Part shown: piece after piece, positions 60,248 to 64,000 of the stretch | Layout: each line of letters opens with the position of its first letter | Position numbering within the stretch: the first letter of the stretch is position 1 | Source of the DNA: Paenibacillus_AA sp045062745 | GTDB taxonomy: Bacteria > Bacillota > Bacilli > Paenibacillales > NBRC-103111 | Direction of reading: 5' to 3' | Assembly (NCBI RefSeq): GCF_045062745.1 | Contig: NZ_JBJGED010000020.1 | Location: 62,001 to 126,000, forward strand | DNA: 64,000 nt | Notes under the pieces: generated by a model | Told to the model about the DNA's origin: nothing | Database searches by the model: none | Seen by the model: the letters and a program-made list of their open reading frames with translations, nothing else | Program-made: the position numbers and the translations under genes

Positions 60248-60364
60248 GTGCCAGATGATCTCCTGGACTTTTGGGGTGATTTCTACATCGAGCATTTAAT
60301 TGGTAAACGATTCAGGGTGACTTTCGAACAGTTTCTAGAAGTCGTGCAGGAAATGAAATTCTGA
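60248..60364 (+). CDS. Very small phage protein
   Basis: 38 residues, not recognised by name: begins PDDLLDFWGDFYIEH and ends with FEQFLEVVQEM. The GTG start follows GAGGTGA by 4 bases. The frame uses codons like the neighbours and fits the close packing of phage early genes, hence probably real. Confidence 0.65.
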   Translation: MPDDLLDFWGDFYIEHLIGKRFRVTFEQFLEVVQEMKF

Positions 60365-60382
60365 GAGGTGGAATGAACCACA

Positions 60383-60535
60383 ATGAACCCTAAGCAACCC
60401 GCTGACACAATCACCATTCCGCTGGCGACCGCTCAGGCGGCCCTCGACGAGCTGCATGACCTCCGGGAGCGTGTGAAAGCCCTGGAGAAGGAGAACACGC
60501 TGCTCAGCCTCTATGGATGGAGGGGTGAGCAATGA
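60383..60535 (+). CDS. Small coiled-coil protein upstream of MazF-type toxin
   Basis: 50 residues; the second half is a heptad-rich helix (ALDELHDLRERVKALEKENT). Its stop overlaps the toxin start by 4 bases. Not recognised. It could be a partner of the toxin but is far shorter than MazE antitoxins. A GAGAGGTGG site is 10 bases before the ATG. Confidence 0.65.
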   Translation: MNPKQPADTITIPLATAQAALDELHDLRERVKALEKENTLLSLYGWRGEQ

Positions 60536-60906
60536 ACATTTACCGCGGTCAAATATACACAGGCAATCTCGGCCCGATCTCGGATTCGGCTGGATCTGAG
60601 CAGCGGGGTATACGGCCGGCGCTGATCATCCAGAACAACACGGGAAACGAGTACAGCCCGACGGTCATCGTCGCACCCATCACGGGACGCCCCAAGCGCT
60701 ACTTACCGACTCACGTCGACCTGTCGGATGTACCGGGTCTGACACCTGGATCGACCGCGATCCTCGAGCAAATACGCACGCTGGATAAGCGACATCTTGG
60801 GACCGGGCTCGTGGCGACACTCGAAGAAAGCAAAATGCGACTCATCGACGATGCGATCAAGGTGAGCCTCGGCCTTACACTACGCGAAGGAGGTGAGGAA
60901 TCTTGA
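60532..60906 (+). CDS. PemK/MazF-type toxin endoribonuclease
   Basis: 124 residues: IYRGQIYTGNLGP, GSEQRGIRPALIIQNN, YSPTVIVAPITGR and LEQIRTLDKRHLG are the MazF fold's conserved blocks; the Arg and Thr used for RNA cleavage are present. Members cut mRNA at short sequences. No conventional MazE upstream. Inside a prophage early region; could serve host takeover or superinfection control. Confidence 0.9.
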   Translation: MNIYRGQIYTGNLGPISDSAGSEQRGIRPALIIQNNTGNEYSPTVIVAPITGRPKRYLPTHVDLSDVPGLTPGSTAILEQIRTLDKRHLGTGLVATLEESKMRLIDDAIKVSLGLTLREGGEES

Positions 60907-61004
60907 GGGTCTTGGTCGCCGAGTGGCGTGAGCTCACGATGAATGAGCGGTTGTCAGTCCTGGAGTACAAGGCAAGCGAGAACGAAAAGCGCTGGAAAAA
61001 GTAA
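60903..61004 (+). CDS. Very small protein after the toxin gene
   Basis: 33 residues, not recognised; Glu/Arg-rich helix. The TTG start follows GGAGGTGA by 7 bases and overlaps the toxin stop by 4 bases. Probably expressed, function unknown. Confidence 0.5.
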   Translation: MRVLVAEWRELTMNERLSVLEYKASENEKRWKK

Positions 61005-61117
61005 AAACCCCATTTTCTCGGGGTAGGAGCCGAGATACGGGGCACACGAAAACACTTTATCAAGCCGATCGTACCACATTCAATCTGTACCCACAAGAAC
61101 ATTTTAGGAGGACTCAT

Positions 61118-61597
61118 ATGTCTGTACAAATCCATATCAACGGCGAGACCGCCTTGGAAGCCGTTCAGGAGCTCGCAACTCTTGCTGCAGCACTCTCCGG
61201 CCAATCTGTGGCAAGTCAAATCACCGCAACCGTAGAAGCACCGAAACAGCAGCGCACCCGCAACGTCACGAAGCCCGCGCAAGTGAAGGAGCCGGAGAGC
61301 TCGCCGGTTCAGCAGGAAGAAGCGCCACCGGCCGAGCCAGACTCTCAGGAGCCCGATCCGGTCGATCCGGAGCCGGAAACCACCGACGGTGCGGAAGACG
61401 AGGGGCCTATCCCGACACCGGTAGATCTGCGCGCTAAAGCACAAGAGGTCGGGGCGGACGGCGGCCGGGCGGAGGTAAAGGCTCTCCTCGACAAGTACGG
61501 CAGCAAGTCGATCTCCGATATTCCGGAGAACAAGCGCTCCGCGTTCATGCGGGATCTGGAGTCCCTGCACACCAAGCTGAAGGAGAAGTCTGAATGA
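61118..61597 (+). CDS. Phage protein with acidic Pro/Glu-rich linker
   Basis: 159 residues: helical N-terminal 40, an acidic Pro/Glu/Gln-rich linker (about 45-105), and a C-terminal helical domain with VDLRAKAQEVGADGG, KALLDKYGSKSISDIPENK, as often found before DUF2800 genes. Possibly an accessory to the replication/recombination module. It overlaps the DUF2800 gene by 4 bases. AGGAGG precedes the ATG. Confidence 0.75.
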   Translation: MSVQIHINGETALEAVQELATLAAALSGQSVASQITATVEAPKQQRTRNVTKPAQVKEPESSPVQQEEAPPAEPDSQEPDPVDPEPETTDGAEDEGPIPTPVDLRAKAQEVGADGGRAEVKALLDKYGSKSISDIPENKRSAFMRDLESLHTKLKEKSE

Positions 61598-62784
61598 CGG
61601 CACACGCGGAACGCGCACATTCCCTTCTCGGCGCGTCCAAGGCGAGCCAGTGGATAAACTGTCCGCCGAGTGCCCGGCTGCAGGAGGGCATCAAGGATAC
61701 GCGCAGCGAGTACGCCGATGAGGGGACACTTGCCCACGAGCTGGCGGAGAACAAACTCCGCCGGCGGCTCCTCCCCTGCGACTCCAAAGAGCGGAAGCGG
61801 CTCGATAAGCAGCTCAAAGAGATCCAGGCAAAGGACGGTTACGGTCCGGAGATGGAGAACGCCATCCAGGGGTATGTCGAGATTGTCGAGGAACGGTTCA
61901 TGGCCGCTAAGGCCCGGACTCCGGATGCCGTCATTCTGTTAGAGGAGCGGTTGGACTTCTCGGAATGGGTACCAGACGGATTTGGCACCGGCGACGTCGT
62001 CCTAATCGCCGATGGCTTGATGGAGATCATCGACCTTAAGTATGGCAAAGGCGTCCCGGTCAGCGCGATCGGTAATTCGCAGATGCGGCTTTATGGCTTG
62101 GGGGCGTGGGCGGCATACAGCTACCTCTACGATATTCGCGAGGTCCATATGACGATCGTCCAGCCACGGCTCGACAGTGTGAGCGATGATGCAATGACGG
62201 TTGAAGATCTACTGGCGTGGGCCGAGACAGTCGTCAAGCCTGCGGCCGCACTGGCCTTCGCCGGAGAAGGCGAACACAAGCCGGGGGACCATTGCCGATG
62301 GTGCAAGGTGAAGGCTACATGCCGCGCCCGCGCTGACGCGAATATGGCCGCACTGGCGTACGAGTTCCGCGATCCAGCGCTGCTGAGTCTCGAGGAGATC
62401 GGCGCGATTCTGCACGTCGCCGAGAGGCTGAGCGCCTGGGCTAAGGATGTTGCCGACTATGCGTTCGAGCAGGCCAAGGCTGGTGTGCGGATTCCGTCTT
62501 GGAAGCTTGTCGAAGGTCGCAGCAATCGGACCATCACGGACAAGAATGAGGCTAAGCTGGCGCTTGAGCTCGCGGAGATCGCTCCGGAGAAATACCTCAA
62601 GCCGCAGGAGCTATTAGGCATCGGCGAGCTGGAGAAGCAGATCGGCAAGAAGGAGCTTGCCAAGCTGCTGGACGGCCTGATCGTGAAGCCGTCCGGGAAG
62701 CCGGTACTCGTCACCGAGACCGACCCACGGCCGGAGCTGAACGGCGTCGCGGCCGACTTCGCGGGGGAGGAGTTCGAACAGTGA
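61594..62784 (+). CDS. DUF2800 protein (predicted PD-(D/E)XK nuclease)
   Basis: 396 residues (PF10926), a phage recombination/replication nuclease of the Cas4/RecB-like fold. HSLLGASKASQWINCPPSARL, DEGTLAHELAE, then the core strand IIDLKYGKGVP (Asp and Lys) and a Cys cluster CRWCKVKATC that, with the N-terminal Cys, could hold an iron-sulfur cluster. All core residues are present. Partner of the DUF2815 protein downstream. Confidence 0.9.
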   Translation: MTAHAERAHSLLGASKASQWINCPPSARLQEGIKDTRSEYADEGTLAHELAENKLRRRLLPCDSKERKRLDKQLKEIQAKDGYGPEMENAIQGYVEIVEERFMAAKARTPDAVILLEERLDFSEWVPDGFGTGDVVLIADGLMEIIDLKYGKGVPVSAIGNSQMRLYGLGAWAAYSYLYDIREVHMTIVQPRLDSVSDDAMTVEDLLAWAETVVKPAAALAFAGEGEHKPGDHCRWCKVKATCRARADANMAALAYEFRDPALLSLEEIGAILHVAERLSAWAKDVADYAFEQAKAGVRIPSWKLVEGRSNRTITDKNEAKLALELAEIAPEKYLKPQELLGIGELEKQIGKKELAKLLDGLIVKPSGKPVLVTETDPRPELNGVAADFAGEEFEQ

Positions 62785-62987
62785 GATCCCAGTGCAATCA
62801 AAGATTTAAGGGCTACGGCATTCGGCTCGCATTCTCTGAGCCCGCAGAAATGTATTCTGATAGAGCCGTAAAAGTTCGACTGCCGAACGAGCCTAGAAAT
62901 GCGGAAGAATACGCGGCGTTGTGTGGCCCTGTGAAAGTCTACCATCTAAACCCAACCACAAAGGAGCAAACCAAATATGACAATTGA
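62781..62987 (+). CDS. Small phage protein between DUF2800 and DUF2815
   Basis: 68 residues, not recognised. GTG start overlaps the DUF2800 stop by 4 bases; its own end overlaps the DUF2815 start. Basic N-terminus and polar end. Tight coupling on both sides supports a real gene. Confidence 0.65.
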   Translation: MRSQCNQRFKGYGIRLAFSEPAEMYSDRAVKVRLPNEPRNAEEYAALCGPVKVYHLNPTTKEQTKYDN

Positions 62988-63567
62988 TAACCAACCCACC
63001 AAAGTAGTAACCGGAAAAGTACGTCTCTCCTACTGCAACATATGGCAGCCGCGGGAGGACGACAACGGGGTAGAGAAATACGGAACGGCTATCCTTATCC
63101 CGAAGTCCGACAAGGAAACGCTCCGGAAAATCCAAGCAGCCGTAAACGCTGCGGTCGAGGCCGGGAAGAGCCAATGGGGCGGCAAGATTCCGCCGAACTT
63201 GAAAAAGCCGCTGCGGGACGGCGACGAGGAGCGGCCGGACGATGAGGCGTATGCAGGGCATTACTTCCTGAACGCTAACAGCAAGCAAAAGCCTGGCATC
63301 GCGAAGCCGGTCGGAAAAGATGCGAACGGCAAGACGAAATTCCAAGAGATCACGGACACGACGGAAGTTTACTCCGGATGCTATGCAAAAGTGTCGCTTA
63401 ATTTCTTTCCATTCAACGGAAAGCAGAACGGCGTCGCCGCTGGTCTGAACAATGTCGTGAAGGTGCAAGACGGGGAGCCGCTGGGCGGCCGAGCAAGTGT
63501 AAGAGACGAGTTCGCGGACGAGGAGTTCGACGACGATTACGGCAGCGACGACGATTTTATGAACTAA
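62977..63567 (+). CDS. DUF2815 single-strand DNA-binding protein
   Basis: 196 residues (PF10991): VTGKVRLSYCNIWQPR, GTAILIPKSDKETL, GHYFLNANSKQKPGI and an acidic tail (DEEFDDDYGSDDDFM) like that of SSB proteins. OB-fold binding protein of the phage replication module. Confidence 0.9.
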   Translation: MTIDNQPTKVVTGKVRLSYCNIWQPREDDNGVEKYGTAILIPKSDKETLRKIQAAVNAAVEAGKSQWGGKIPPNLKKPLRDGDEERPDDEAYAGHYFLNANSKQKPGIAKPVGKDANGKTKFQEITDTTEVYSGCYAKVSLNFFPFNGKQNGVAAGLNNVVKVQDGEPLGGRASVRDEFADEEFDDDYGSDDDFMN

Positions 63568-63575
63568 TCACACTG

Positions 63576-63600
63576 AAGGGGATTCGGAAGGGTCCCCTTT
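63576..63600 (+). terminator. Weak terminator after DUF2815 gene
   Basis: AAGGGGA/TCCCCTT with a 10-base loop and a short T run. Confidence 0.55.
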
Positions 63601-63629
63601 CCTATCTCAAAATACGGGAGGTTGCGCAA

Positions 63630-64000
63630 ATGTCTATAGGAATAAGCAAGGAGATGCTGCTTGGGTGGCTATTCGGGAGACTTGAACATATGGGCGCCAA
63701 TTCTGGCATTAACGATTTAGTCAAAGCCGCGCACCACAACGCGATCGACAAAGGCTGGTACGAGGAGCCGCGCACGTTCGGCGAGATGGTCGCTCTTATG
63801 CACTGCGAGCTGTCGGAAGCGATGGAGGACTACCGGAACGGTCACGGAGTAGCGGAGACTTGGTATGTGTCTGGTAAGCCGTGCGGCGTCCCGACGGAGC
63901 TGGCCGACGTCGTTATTCGAATCTTTGACGCCTGCGGGTATTTCGGGATTGACCTGGAGAAGGCGATCAGTGAGAAGATGGCATTCAACGCGACGCGGCC
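63630..64000 (+). CDS. MazG-like nucleotide pyrophosphohydrolase (truncated by window end)
   Basis: The frame is open to the window end; 123 residues are visible. MazG-type metal motifs are HCELSEAMEDYR and TELADVVIRIFD (E-x-x-E and E-x-x-D). Phage MazG-like enzymes hydrolyse nucleotides or alarmones. GGGAGG precedes the ATG by 7 bases. Helical throughout. Confidence 0.85.
   Translation, partial: MSIGISKEMLLGWLFGRLEHMGANSGINDLVKAAHHNAIDKGWYEEPRTFGEMVALMHCELSEAMEDYRNGHGVAETWYVSGKPCGVPTELADVVIRIFDACGYFGIDLEKAISEKMAFNATR

Overview
The window looks like a chromosomal segment of a GC-rich, spore-forming Firmicute of the Paenibacillaceae (Paenibacillus/Cohnella type). The reasons are Bacillus-type gene families (KapB, MrfAB, YfhP, YkpA, SufU, YolD), strong GGAGG ribosome-binding sites with frequent GTG/TTG starts, Firmicute regulatory elements (T-box, BirA operator, LexA/DinR boxes) and a monoderm Tad pilus locus without secretin. 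The genus is inferred from gene content; no rRNA or tRNA gene was seen.

Layout. 0-9 kb: 3' end of metH, rnz, an AlkA-type glycosylase, murC, a YbjQ protein, an LrgAB pair, a YfhP-like membrane protein and a solitary sufU. 9.2-12.8 kb: a heterodimeric ABC exporter. 13-24 kb: a region rich in DNA repair, with mrfAB (LexA-like box), a LexA-box-controlled YolD gene, an Fpg/Nei-type glycosylase next to nfo, and a cREC-domain protein. Embedded in it (17.1-19.6 kb) is a phage-derived cassette: a self-cleaving S24-type repressor divergent from four small genes that end in a coiled-coil/TM protein and an LLH-type holin, with two copies of a 16-bp palindrome. 24.9-26.4 kb: a T-box with an Ile (ATC) specifier in front of an ACT-less threonine dehydratase.

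26.5-38.8 kb is a complete monoderm Tad/Flp pilus operon: a Ser/Thr kinase fused to a degenerate MinD-like domain, a structured RNA leader ending in a terminator, TadZ, TadA, TadB, TadC, an Flp pilin, three TadE/G-like proteins, a prepilin peptidase and a DUF6382-type FHA protein. Kinase and FHA protein bracket the machine, which suggests phosphorylation control.

39-57 kb is housekeeping: two ABC-F proteins, malic enzyme, thioredoxin, kapB, udk, a MraY-like transferase with an altered His motif, bioY divergent from ecfA and an EcfA-EcfT fusion around a BirA operator, a histidine phosphatase, cysteine synthase, three HAD phosphatases and an MBL-fold protein. From 57.2 kb to the end is the left part of a prophage: integrase with three 11-bp repeats, ImmA/IrrE peptidase, divergent repressor/Cro genes with a promoter-embedded operator, an excisionase-like protein, very small genes, a MazF-type toxin, and the start of a replication module (DUF2800, DUF2815, MazG-like), cut by the window edge.
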